The position numbers and the translations under genes are program-made. DNA of 64,000 nt, taken from NCBI GenBank assembly GCA_045617845.1, contig JAZLJL010000101.1, positions 1-64,000 of the forward strand. The letters run 5' to 3'. Each line of letters opens with the position of its first letter. The first letter of the stretch is position 1. Origin of the DNA: UBA1181 sp045617845 (GTDB taxonomy: Bacteria; Bacteroidota; Bacteroidia; Bacteroidales; Paludibacteraceae). The notes beneath the pieces are model-generated. The model saw only the letters and a program-made list of their open reading frames with translations. It did not search any database and was not told the DNA's origin. Positions 26,092 through 34,027 of the stretch are shown here, piece after piece.

Positions 26092-26454
26092 ATGGCAGAA
26101 CACAATGAATTAGGAGAACTGGGCGAGGAAAAAGCCGTAGAATACTTATCGGGCAAAGGATACAAAATCAGGCATCGGAACTGGCGGGCAGGAAAACTGG
26201 AGCTGGACATCGTGGCGGAGAAAGACGGCACACTGGTGGTGGTGGAAGTACGCACACGCAAGGACAACTTCCTGCTGCACCCTACAGAGACGGTGAATAA
26301 GACGAAGATGCGCAACACGATCATGGCGGCGGAGGCGTACATCTTCAAGTTCAACATCATGATGCCGACCCAATTCGACATCCTCTCCGTGATAGTCGGA
26401 CCGCAGAACAGCTCCTTCAAATTTGAGCACATCGAAGACGCATTTTTACCCTAA
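26092..26454 (+). CDS. YraN/UPF0102 family nuclease-fold protein
   Basis: A 120-aa protein. NELGELGEEKAVEYL then YKIRHRNWR and ELDIVAEKDGTLVVVEVRTR form the restriction-endonuclease-like core, with the D...ExR catalytic layout. The family is widespread and poorly understood, with a proposed role in DNA processing. First gene of a probable operon with sufS and sufE. Confidence 0.9.
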   Translation: MAEHNELGELGEEKAVEYLSGKGYKIRHRNWRAGKLELDIVAEKDGTLVVVEVRTRKDNFLLHPTETVNKTKMRNTIMAAEAYIFKFNIMMPTQFDILSVIVGPQNSSFKFEHIEDAFLP

Positions 26455-26498
26455 GCATATTTAATTTTTAGTAACTTCGCGGAAAAGTGCGAAGTAAG

Positions 26499-27725
26499 AT
26501 GAGTATCGATGTTAACAAAATCAGGGAGGACTTCCCTATTTTAAAGAAGGAGATATACGGCAAACCGCTCGTCTATCTGGACAATGCGGCTACGACGCAA
26601 AAACCGCTATGCGTGGTCGACAAGATCAGCGAGAACTATCTGAACAACAACGCCAACATACACCGCGGCGTACACTTCCTCAGCCAAGTCGCCACAGAGG
26701 CGCACGAAGCGGCGAGGGAGACCGTCAGGAAGTTCATCAACGCCAAGCACAAGCACGAGATCGTATTCACCCGAGGCACCACCGAAGCCATCAACCTGAT
26801 CGCCTCCTCCTTCGGCAGAAGCCAATGCAAGGACGGCGACGAGATCATCGTCTCGCAGATGGAGCACCACTCCAACATCGTGCCTTGGCAACTGCTCCAA
26901 CAAGAGAGGAACATAACATTGAAAGTCATTCCTTTCGACGAGAACGGAGAACTCCAGATGGAGAAATTGGACGGGCTCTTCTCGGACAAGACCAAGCTCG
27001 TATCGGTCGCGCACGTCTCCAACACACTAGGCACCATCAACCCAGTGAAGGAAATCATCAAGAAAGCGCACGAAAGAGGAATCCCCGTTTTGGTGGACGG
27101 GGCGCAATCTGTCCCACACATGCCCATAGACGTACAAGCGCTCGACGCGGACTTCTACGTGTTCTCCGGACATAAAATCTATGGACCGACGGGTATCGGC
27201 GTCCTATACGGCAAAGAGGCATGGCTCGAAAAGATTCCGCCTTACCAAGGAGGTGGTGAGATGATTCAAAAGGTGACCTTCGAAAAGACCACCTTCAACG
27301 AACTTCCTTTCAAGTTCGAGGCGGGAACTCCGGACTACATCGGCTCGACAGCCTTGGCGGAAGCGTTAGACTACGTCAGCGCCATCGGCATGGAGAACAT
27401 AGCGGCGCACGAACAAGAGTTGGTGCGCTACACCTTAGGGAAACTGAGCGAAGTGGAGAACATACGTTTCATCGGCAACTCTAAAGACAGAAGCGGGCTG
27501 GTCTCATTCCTCGTGGGGAACATCCACCCATATGACCTCGGCTCCATCATCGACAAACTAGGCATCGCCGTACGTACGGGGCACCACTGCGCCGAGCCTG
27601 TCATGGCGGCCTTCGGCATCGACGGAACCGTACGGGCGTCGTTCGGCGTCTACAACACCACGGAAGAGATCGACATACTAGTGGCAGGCGTCCAGCGCGC
27701 CGCCAAGATGTTCAGAAGAAAATAA
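26499..27725 (+). CDS. sufS: Cysteine desulfurase SufS
   Basis: A 408-aa PLP enzyme that takes sulfur from cysteine for Fe-S cluster assembly. The ATG at 26499 is preferred over a GTG at 26487. Landmarks: YLDNAATTQKP, HRGVHFLSQ, the PLP lysine in SGHKIYGPTGIG (about 225), and the sulfur-carrying cysteine in RTGHHCAEP (about 360). It is followed after 26 bases by sufE, its activator. Confidence 0.95.
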   Translation: MSIDVNKIREDFPILKKEIYGKPLVYLDNAATTQKPLCVVDKISENYLNNNANIHRGVHFLSQVATEAHEAARETVRKFINAKHKHEIVFTRGTTEAINLIASSFGRSQCKDGDEIIVSQMEHHSNIVPWQLLQQERNITLKVIPFDENGELQMEKLDGLFSDKTKLVSVAHVSNTLGTINPVKEIIKKAHERGIPVLVDGAQSVPHMPIDVQALDADFYVFSGHKIYGPTGIGVLYGKEAWLEKIPPYQGGGEMIQKVTFEKTTFNELPFKFEAGTPDYIGSTALAEALDYVSAIGMENIAAHEQELVRYTLGKLSEVENIRFIGNSKDRSGLVSFLVGNIHPYDLGSIIDKLGIAVRTGHHCAEPVMAAFGIDGTVRASFGVYNTTEEIDILVAGVQRAAKMFRRK

Positions 27726-27751
27726 TACTTTCATATTAGATATAGATTATC

Positions 27752-28171
27752 ATGACAATAGCGGAGAAACAAGACGAAATCGTATCGGAATTCGAATTCT
27801 TGGAAGACTGGTTGGACAAATACCAGCAAATCATAGACAAAAGCGAGACCAACCCGGGCATCGACGAGCAATACAAAACAGACGAATACCTCATCGAAGG
27901 CTGCCAAAGCAAAGTGTGGGTACATGCGGAGTACAAGGACGGATTGGTCTACTACCAAGGAGAGAGCAACACCGACATCGCCGGCGGAATCGTCTCCATG
28001 CTGGTCTATGTCATGTCGGGCCACACCCCTCAAGAAATATTGGACACAGACCTCTACTTCATCGACAAAATCGGTCTGAAAGAGCACCTCTCCCCTACCC
28101 GTTCCAACGGCATGCTCGCCATGGTGAAACAAATGAGGATGTACGCGTTGGCGTTCAAAACTCAAGGATAA
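27752..28171 (+). CDS. sufE: Sulfur acceptor SufE
   Basis: A 139-aa protein. The active cysteine is in EGCQSKVWV (about residue 50), followed by YQGESNTDIAGGIVSMLVYVMSG, the standard SufE core. It accepts persulfide from SufS and passes it to the SufBCD scaffold, not in this window. Confidence 0.95.
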   Translation: MTIAEKQDEIVSEFEFLEDWLDKYQQIIDKSETNPGIDEQYKTDEYLIEGCQSKVWVHAEYKDGLVYYQGESNTDIAGGIVSMLVYVMSGHTPQEILDTDLYFIDKIGLKEHLSPTRSNGMLAMVKQMRMYALAFKTQG

Positions 28172-28220
28172 TCGATTTTGAGGAACATTACCCATACGGC
28201 GTCCCGCAAAAAAACATCGT

Positions 28221-28262
28221 AAACGGCAGTTAAAGACATTTGTCATTTTCTGCCGTTTGTTA
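28221..28262 (+). terminator. Hairpin after sufE
   Basis: AAACGGCAG and CTGCCGTTT form a 9-bp stem around a 20-base loop, 50 bases after the sufE stop. Only a weak T run follows. Confidence 0.45.
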
Positions 28263-28346
28263 ATAACTCTTCCATGAAAAATTTCTTTTTGCATATCCTT
28301 CTCGCTATATTAGCGGAAACGAATATGAACTAACAAAATACAAAAC

Positions 28347-28682
28347 ATGGAAAAAGAACTTGAGCCTATAGCAAGGAAAAACGCGACGGACATTACAAAG
28401 GAACTCGATTGTTTGCTGGCAGACATGAAGCAGAAATTCAACATTCTGCAATTCGAACAGAAACAAATCCAACCTTTCGTGAACGACATCGCGAACGTCA
28501 GTCCATCGGACTGTGACACTCCTGAGACCATGGTCTTCACAAAAGACTTGGTGTACAGACTCACACAGGCAGATAAAACTCTAAAAGAGGCTTTCTACAT
28601 GATCCAAGACGCTTTTTCTTCCATCTCGACCGGATGCAAGAACTACCAAGAAAGCAAACATCCGCAGAGAAAAGTCGGATGA
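28347..28682 (+). CDS. 111-aa protein of unknown function, paralogue 1
   Basis: A cytosolic, mostly helical protein (MEKELEPIARKNATDITKEL ... DMKQKFNILQFEQKQIQPFV ... ISTGCKNYQES). It is about 75% identical by eye to the 111-aa protein at 29157-29492. The most conserved stretches are PIARKNATDI, FEQKQIQPFVNDIANVSPSD and DAFSSISTGC. No signal peptide or membrane segment. It has its own terminator at 28717. I do not recognise the family. A protein-protein interaction module or small regulator is possible but unsupported. Confidence 0.75.
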   Translation: MEKELEPIARKNATDITKELDCLLADMKQKFNILQFEQKQIQPFVNDIANVSPSDCDTPETMVFTKDLVYRLTQADKTLKEAFYMIQDAFSSISTGCKNYQESKHPQRKVG

Positions 28683-28716
28683 CGGACATGCGAAGAAAGT
28701 ATTTTTCCTACAGAAT

Positions 28717-28746
28717 AAAAGCGATGGATTACCCATCGCTTTTTTC
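28717..28746 (+). terminator. Rho-independent terminator after paralogue 1
   Basis: AAAAGCGATGG, a short loop, CCATCGC and then six T: a classic terminator 35 bases after the stop. Confidence 0.8.
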
Positions 28747-28819
28747 ATTTCAAGAAAACAAAATGCATTCATCACGATATTAAAAAATGTAAAAACCGAA
28801 AATCGTAAAAAGAAAATAT

Positions 28820-28827
28820 TATCTTTG
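28820..28827 (+). promoter_or_regulatory. -7 promoter box before paralogue 2 unit
   Basis: TATCTTTG, matching TAnnTTTG. It lies well upstream (330 bases) of paralogue 2, directly before the open but interrupted frame at 28891-29127. Confidence 0.5.
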
Positions 28828-28890
28828 CACATATCAATCCAAAAGGATTATAAAAGTTATATATTAAGTTTTAGGTTATATATTAAAATA

Positions 28891-29127
28891 GAAGTCGGAA
28901 CCATCGCAACATGGGAAGACGAACGTATCTTATGGTCACACAAGCAAGAAAAAACAGTTATCTTCGATAGCTAGAACCCAATCAGCTATCTTTTCAACGA
29001 ACAGGTTTATGGTCCACTAACTTTCCCTGATTATCTATACGTCTATGGCACAGACATAGAGGGACAGACCCAACACACAAAGAATATCGCAGAGAAAGGA
29101 ATGGGACATGCCGCAAAAAATAATTAA
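28891..29127 (+). pseudogene. Possible gene remnant with in-frame TAG
   Basis: One reading frame runs 78 codons from 28891 to a TAA at 29125, broken only by a TAG at 28972. Before it: EVGTIATWEDERILWSHK and so on. After it: NPISYLFNEQVYGPLTFPDY, then TDIEGQTQHTKN. No start codon is present in frame. A promoter box precedes it. It could be a decayed small gene or chance; weak support. No other gene is seen in 28683-29156. Confidence 0.25.
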
Positions 29128-29156
29128 CGTCCAACAAATAATTAAAACGACAAATC

Positions 29157-29492
29157 ATGAAAAAAGAGTTAGATCCAATCGCAAGGAAAAACGCAACGGA
29201 CATCGCAAAGGAGATCGAGGACATGTTGGCAGACATGAAACTAAAATTCAACATCATGCAATTCGAGCAGAAACAGATACAACCCTTTGTGAACGACATC
29301 GCCAACGTCAGCCCGTCGGACTATGACGAACCAGAGTCCATGGTCGTAACCAAAGACTTGGTATACAGGCTCTCTCAAGCGGACAAAACATTATCTGAGG
29401 CATTCTGCATGATCCAAGACGCATTCTCCTCCATCTCAACGGGGTGCAGAAACCTCAAAAATAGCGGAATGTTACAAAAACAGGTGGGATGA
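29157..29492 (+). CDS. 111-aa protein of unknown function, paralogue 2
   Basis: Same length and fold pattern as the protein at 28347-28682 (MKKELDPIARKNATDIAKEI ... QFEQKQIQPFVNDIANVSPSD ... DAFSSISTGC). Differences are spread along the chain and mostly conservative, as expected for an older tandem duplication in which both copies remain under selection. No recognised domain. Confidence 0.75.
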   Translation: MKKELDPIARKNATDIAKEIEDMLADMKLKFNIMQFEQKQIQPFVNDIANVSPSDYDEPESMVVTKDLVYRLSQADKTLSEAFCMIQDAFSSISTGCRNLKNSGMLQKQVG

Positions 29493-29613
29493 ACGCAGGA
29501 CCAAAGAACCCATTATCTCCCGCACTCTCATATGAAACTGATATTTCAATATAAAACACATATGACAAACAGCACCCATCACACACAAACACAAGGACCT
29601 ATCAATCTTTGAG

Positions 29614-30786
29614 TCAAACATTACCATCATTTCCCCGCACAGCCTCCCGATAGGCGGAGACCAGGAACTCTCCGACCTCCCCGTACCCATAACGACGGGC
29701 CCGCTGGCGGATAAGCTCAGAATCGAACTCCCCACGATGGTCAATCATCCAAGACATTTTTTCGCGGAGCGCCTTCTCGTCACCCGGTTTCACCAAGCAA
29801 CCATCAGACACGCCCACCATGTCGGGGATGCCACCCACATCCGTGGAGATGACGGGAGTGCCCGTCGCCAAAGACTCCGAGATGACCACCGGCGCATTCT
29901 CATAATTGGAAAAAAGGACGAAAGCGTCAGATAGGGAAAAGAAACGGTTCACCTCAGCCGGAGGCTGTTCCCCCACAAAAGACACCATGCCATCAGGCAA
30001 ATCCAAGCCATCCGCATACCGTCTAACCTCTTCATAATCAGGTCCGACGCCCACAATCGTCAAGGAAAAATCACTTCTCATCTCCGACAATCCCTTCACG
30101 GCACGCAAGATGCCGCAGACATTTTTCGCGCGTTCAATAAAACAAGAGATATGCAGGAATACGAACTTCCCTTTCTCACGTGGATGGTCCGCCAACGTCT
30201 CAAAGAAAAAGTCATCCACCACGTTGTTCACCACACGATAACGGTCGTTCTTCAAGCCCAAACCACGCATCGAATCAGCCAACATCCTACTGACAGGCAT
30301 GACGCAAGAAGCGTTCCGCACGACCAATTCGCTGAGACGCCTCCTCAAAAACCCCTTGTAGTTGAAGTTCTGCGGCAGATACCTCGTCCAATGCTCCACC
30401 ACCACATAGGGCACGCCATACCTCTTTTTCAAGAAATAAGACAAAACGCCGCAACGCGTCAGAATATTTGCTTGGGAAACATCCGGTCGTCCGAAATTCT
30501 CCTCAACGGCGGCGTAACCACGGAGAAACGCCCTGAAAAAGCCCGTCGCCTTGGAGAGTTGCCTCAACACAGGTAATCCACAAAACGGATAATAGACATA
30601 AACCTCACGCACGCGCCCCGTCTCCTGCACAACCACTTCGCTCCGCTTAACCTTATCATCCGCCAACAAATAGAGCACACAGACATCACAATGCCTAGCG
30701 ACGGCCTCGGCGTGTTTCCTGACGAAGAGGCCCGACATCGCATCGTAGCGATGGGGATACCAAGGAGAGAAGAAAAGCACTTTCAT
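29614..30786 (-). CDS. Glycosyltransferase family 4
   Basis: A 390-aa GT-B enzyme. The ATG at 30786 gives MKVLFFSPWYPHRYDAMSGLFVRKHA, a common GT4 start. The N-terminal half binds acceptor. The C-terminal half has FLHISCFIERAKNVCGIL, VGVGPDYEEV, SLSDAFVLFSNYENAPVVISESLATGTPVISTDVGGIPDMV, with the E-x7-E donor-binding motif. Likely in lipopolysaccharide, capsule or protein O-glycan synthesis; no neighbouring sugar genes. Shares no transcript with the paralogues, which run toward it. Confidence 0.88.
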   Translation of the reverse strand: MKVLFFSPWYPHRYDAMSGLFVRKHAEAVARHCDVCVLYLLADDKVKRSEVVVQETGRVREVYVYYPFCGLPVLRQLSKATGFFRAFLRGYAAVEENFGRPDVSQANILTRCGVLSYFLKKRYGVPYVVVEHWTRYLPQNFNYKGFLRRRLSELVVRNASCVMPVSRMLADSMRGLGLKNDRYRVVNNVVDDFFFETLADHPREKGKFVFLHISCFIERAKNVCGILRAVKGLSEMRSDFSLTIVGVGPDYEEVRRYADGLDLPDGMVSFVGEQPPAEVNRFFSLSDAFVLFSNYENAPVVISESLATGTPVISTDVGGIPDMVGVSDGCLVKPGDEKALREKMSWMIDHRGEFDSELIRQRARRYGYGEVGEFLVSAYREAVRGNDGNV

Positions 30787-30860
30787 CATGGAGGTCATTA
30801 AAAAGGAAAGGGAAGAAACGAAACGAACGCCCTTCCCCCCCCATTAGTTTATCATTGAAA

Positions 30861-31298
30861 TCATTTACTCTCAGCTTCAGCCTCAGCAGGTTTAGCCTCC
30901 TTCTTCTTAGGCTCGAAGTCATCGCGACCACTTTGTACCAAGATATTGTACCAAGAGATCAACTTCTTGATATCGGAAGAATAGACGCGGCTACGGTCGA
31001 AATTAGGCAACACAGTGGCAAGGTATTCCGCAAGCTCCTTACCATCAGCCTTCTTAGCGTCGATGCTAGCGACCTTTCCGCCCTCCTTCTCCTTCATGGA
31101 TTGAAGCACGCTCGCCAATGAGACCTCACCGTCCTCCGTATATATTGCGATATCACCAAGAGACAAAATCTTTTCGTGCGTATAAGCAGGGACACGCTTC
31201 TTCTCGGTGAGCGATTCCAAAATCAACATATTCTTTCCCTGAGAAACCAACTCAAACAATCCCGGTTTTCCCGAAATCGACAAAATTCTCTTCAACAT
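30861..31298 (-). CDS. DUF5606 family protein
   Basis: A 145-aa cytosolic protein starting MLKRILSISGKPGLFELVSQGKNMLILESL, the signature opening of DUF5606, a Bacteroidota-restricted family of unknown role. The C-terminus is a Lys/Glu/Ala-rich tail (KKKEAKPAEAEAESK). Divergent from bamD across a 166-base gap. An eight-C run lies just downstream. Confidence 0.85.
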   Translation of the reverse strand: MLKRILSISGKPGLFELVSQGKNMLILESLTEKKRVPAYTHEKILSLGDIAIYTEDGEVSLASVLQSMKEKEGGKVASIDAKKADGKELAEYLATVLPNFDRSRVYSSDIKKLISWYNILVQSGRDDFEPKKKEAKPAEAEAESK

Positions 31299-31464
31299 AA
31301 TTTATAATTTTATAATCAAAAAATCGTTTATACTAATAGTGATTCACACTGATTTAATTTCGAACGCAAAAGAAATAAAAACATTTTATTTAAAATAGTT
31401 AAAATTGAATGTTTTTCTTTTATCTTTTGAACGATTTTACCTATTTTCGCGGTTTAGATTTAGA

Positions 31465-32283
31465 ATGGAAAAGACATTTAGACATATATCATTAGTAATC
31501 ATTGCATTGGGTCTCTTATCATGCGGAGGCTACAACAAGGTGATTAAGAGTACGGACAACAATTTGAAGTACGACAAGGCGATGGAGTATTACGAGAAAG
31601 GCGAATACTACAAAGCCCATTCAATATTGGAAACCGTCGGTTCCGCCTTTAGAGGGACGGAAAAGGGAGAAAATGTCGTGTATATCATTGCGATGTCCCA
31701 CTACAAAAACAAGGATTACGAGTCTGCAAAGAGTTATTTCTCAGCCTATTGCAGGAGTTACCCGCAAGGCAAACATGCCGAAGAGTGCAAATTCCTCGCC
31801 GGCGTCAGCCTCTATAAGCAGTCGCCCGAAGTGAAGTTGGACCAAACCAGCACAGTGGAGGCGATCGACGAGCTCCTCGAATTCACGACACTTTACCCGA
31901 AGAGCGAGAAACTCCCGGAGGCGCTGAAATATCTGGAAGAGTTACAAGAGAAACTGGCGGAGAAGGAATACCTCAACGCCAAATTATACTACGACTTAGG
32001 AGACTATATGGGTAACAACTACCTCTCCGCCGTCGTCACAGCGACCAATGCGCTGAAACGGTTTCCCGACACCAAAAGGAGGGAAGACCTCTACTTCCTG
32101 ATCCTCGACTCCAAGTTCATGCAAGCGGAGAAGAGCGTGGAGAAAAAAATGGAGGACCGCTACCGCGACGCTATCGATGAGTACTACAACTACATCGGCG
32201 AGTTCCCAGAGGGGAAGTACAGCAAGGAGGCGGAGAAAATCAGAGAGAAGTCTCAGAAATTCATCGACAAATTAAAGAAATAA
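31465..32283 (+). CDS. bamD: Outer-membrane assembly lipoprotein BamD
   Basis: A 272-aa lipoprotein. The ATG at 31465 places a lipobox LLSC with Cys20 after a short signal peptide; an upstream in-frame start at 31405 would spoil it. Tetratricopeptide repeats follow (YDKAMEYYEKGEYYKAHSILE, YFSAYCRSYPQGKHAEE). It works with BamA in inserting outer-membrane barrels. Followed after 25 bases by the omega-subunit gene. Confidence 0.92.
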   Translation: MEKTFRHISLVIIALGLLSCGGYNKVIKSTDNNLKYDKAMEYYEKGEYYKAHSILETVGSAFRGTEKGENVVYIIAMSHYKNKDYESAKSYFSAYCRSYPQGKHAEECKFLAGVSLYKQSPEVKLDQTSTVEAIDELLEFTTLYPKSEKLPEALKYLEELQEKLAEKEYLNAKLYYDLGDYMGNNYLSAVVTATNALKRFPDTKRREDLYFLILDSKFMQAEKSVEKKMEDRYRDAIDEYYNYIGEFPEGKYSKEAEKIREKSQKFIDKLKK

Positions 32284-32308
32284 AACAAATTAAAAACATA
32301 TATAAATC

Positions 32309-32641
32309 ATGGACTACAAAAAAGTAACAGCTCCGTCTAACACAATCACCCGCGACATGAATCAGCTCTGCGCTGACACAGGTAACGTTTACGAAACGGT
32401 GAACATCATCGCGCGTCGTTCCAACCAAATCGCTGTGGAGATGAAAACGGAATTGGACAAGAAATTGCAGGAGTTCGCATCTTTCAACGACAACTTGGAG
32501 GAGGTATTCGAAAACCGTGAGCAAATCGAAATCTCCCGTTTCTACGAGAAGCTCCCTAAGCCAACCTTAATCGCGGCTCAAGAGTACATCGACAAGAAAG
32601 TCTTTTGGAAAAACCCATCCAAGGACAAAATGAAATATTAA
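32309..32641 (+). CDS. RNA polymerase omega/Rpb6-like subunit
   Basis: A 110-aa protein: MDYKKVTAPSNTITRDMNQL, then GNVYETVNIIARRSNQIA, the Rpb6/omega core that clamps the beta-prime C-terminus. Bacteroidota omega is longer than in E. coli, and this length fits. It is downstream of bamD, as usual in the order. Confidence 0.85.
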   Translation: MDYKKVTAPSNTITRDMNQLCADTGNVYETVNIIARRSNQIAVEMKTELDKKLQEFASFNDNLEEVFENREQIEISRFYEKLPKPTLIAAQEYIDKKVFWKNPSKDKMKY

Positions 32642-32675
32642 TTCCCCTTTCCTATAAGGAGATAGCTGAAACAGG

Positions 32676-32708
32676 AAGGAATGTGTCTCGACGCATTCCT
32701 TTTTTTTG
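32676..32708 (+). terminator. Rho-independent terminator after omega gene
   Basis: AAGGAATG, an 8-10 base loop and CATTCCTT are followed by seven T. It ends seven bases before the DUF1294 start, so that gene probably relies on read-through or its own weak promoter. Confidence 0.75.
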
Positions 32709-32714
32709 ACCATC

Positions 32715-32987
32715 ATGGAACTAAAAATCATCATCCTATATCTGTTGGCGGCCAACATTGTCACCTTCATCGCTTACGCCAGAGACAAACGTCTAGCAAA
32801 AAAAGCGAACGCCAGACGCATACCCGAAAAGAACTTGATCCTTTTAGCCGTCATAGGCGGCTCCATCGGCGCACTTCTAGCCATGCATTTCCTCCGGCAC
32901 AAAACGCTTCACAAGAAATTTTACATCGGCATTCCCGTCATACTCTGCCTTCAAATCCTCGTCTCCCTATATTTTTTAAAAAATTAA
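32715..32987 (+). CDS. DUF1294 membrane protein
   Basis: A 90-aa protein. The ATG at 32715 is taken, not the TTG at 32706. It has three hydrophobic segments and the conserved RIPEKNLILLAVIGGSIGALLAMHFLRHKT of DUF1294. Function unknown. Confidence 0.85.
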   Translation: MELKIIILYLLAANIVTFIAYARDKRLAKKANARRIPEKNLILLAVIGGSIGALLAMHFLRHKTLHKKFYIGIPVILCLQILVSLYFLKN

Positions 32988-33050
32988 AGTACTGAGATTC
33001 AGAGAAGAAAGAAAAAAAACGATTTTTTTCGCAAAATAATTGCCGAAACA

Positions 33051-33082
33051 TTTGGTGAATGTCCAAAAAGGCAGTACATTTG
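33051..33082 (+). promoter_or_regulatory. Promoter for tRNA-Pro
   Basis: TTTG (33051-33054), a 20-base spacer and TACATTTG (33075-33082): full consensus match, 15 bases before the tRNA. Confidence 0.75.
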
Positions 33083-33097
33083 CACCGCATTTGAGAA

Positions 33098-33172
33098 CGA
33101 GGTGTAGCGCAGTCCGGTTAGCGCATCTGGTTTGGGACCAGAGGGTCGGGGGTTCGAATCCCTTCACCTCGA
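33098..33172 (+). tRNA. tRNA-Pro (TGG)
   Basis: 75 nt. The acceptor CGAGGTG pairs with CACCTCG. The anticodon stem TCTGG/CCAGA encloses TTTGGGA, giving anticodon TGG. The T-arm has GGTTCGAATCC. Discriminator A; CCA not encoded. Confidence 0.95.
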
Positions 33173-33180
33173 CTTCTTGC

Positions 33181-33213
33181 AAGGAAGTGACGAAAGTCGC
33201 TTCCTTTTTTTTT
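33181..33213 (+). terminator. Terminator after tRNA-Pro
   Basis: AAGGAAGTGAC-gaaa-GTCGCTTCCTT followed by a run of nine T. Confidence 0.85.
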
Positions 33214-33293
33214 ATCTGACCACGGGGACCGGAGGAATTGGGCTCTTCCCGAATCCGAAATTCTACCCTACCCGACAATTTTTTTTTCGTAGC

Positions 33294-33944
33294 ATGAATC
33301 ATTTAATCGCCCCTTCCGTCCTTTCGGCGGATTTCTCCAACTTGCGAGCCGACATCGAAATGGTGAACGCCAGCAAGGCGGATTGGTTTCATCTCGACGT
33401 GATGGACGGTGTGTTCGTCCCGAACATCTCCTTCGGAATGCCCGTCACCGCCGCCATCAAGAAATATGCGGGGAAACCATTGGACGTACACTTGATGATA
33501 GTCGAGCCCGACAAGTTCATCGACGAATTCCACAAACTCGGTGCTGACGTGCTGAACGTCCACTACGAGGCCTGCACTCACCTTCACCGATCCATCCAAC
33601 GCATCAAGGCTTTAGGCATGAAAGCGGGCGTGACCATCAATCCGCACACCCCAGTGTCCGTCCTCGAAGAAATCATCTGCGACGTGGACGTGGCCATGCT
33701 CATGTCCGTCAATCCGGGCTTCGGCGGACAAAAATTCATCGAAAACACAATAGACAAGACACGTAGGCTAAAGGAACTGATAACCCGACGTGGCTCCAAC
33801 GCCCTAATCGAAATCGACGGAGGCGTGAACTACGAAACCGGCAAAAGGCTCATCAATGCGGGCGCCGACATTCTCGTGGCAGGCAGCTTCGTCTTCGGTG
33901 CGGAGAACCCGACCGAGACCATCGCCAACCTCAAAGCCCTCTAA
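33294..33944 (+). CDS. rpe: Ribulose-phosphate 3-epimerase
   Basis: A 216-aa TIM-barrel enzyme of the pentose phosphate pathway. The ATG at 33294 gives MNHLIAPSVLSADFSNLRADI. Metal/catalytic sites: HLDVMDGVFVPNIS, DVHLMI, MSVNPGFGGQKFI, EIDGGVN. An open frame extends upstream into tRNA-Pro and is not coding. A strong terminator follows. Confidence 0.96.
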   Translation: MNHLIAPSVLSADFSNLRADIEMVNASKADWFHLDVMDGVFVPNISFGMPVTAAIKKYAGKPLDVHLMIVEPDKFIDEFHKLGADVLNVHYEACTHLHRSIQRIKALGMKAGVTINPHTPVSVLEEIICDVDVAMLMSVNPGFGGQKFIENTIDKTRRLKELITRRGSNALIEIDGGVNYETGKRLINAGADILVAGSFVFGAENPTETIANLKAL

Positions 33945-33950
33945 CCCATA

Positions 33951-33987
33951 GGCGCCGTGCGGGGAACACCGCGCGGCGCCTCTTTTC
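33951..33987 (+). terminator. GC-rich terminator after rpe
   Basis: GGCGCCG and CGGCGCC around a 16-base loop, then TCTTTT, seven bases past the stop. Confidence 0.75.
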
Positions 33988-34027
33988 CCAATCATTACCC
34001 GACCTGTTTTTTGCCCCATCACCACAC

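Noticed and set aside
33132..33293. N-terminal extension of rpe into the tRNA-Pro gene
   Set aside because: The extension translates the tRNA and its terminator; the ATG at 33294 matches the family start.
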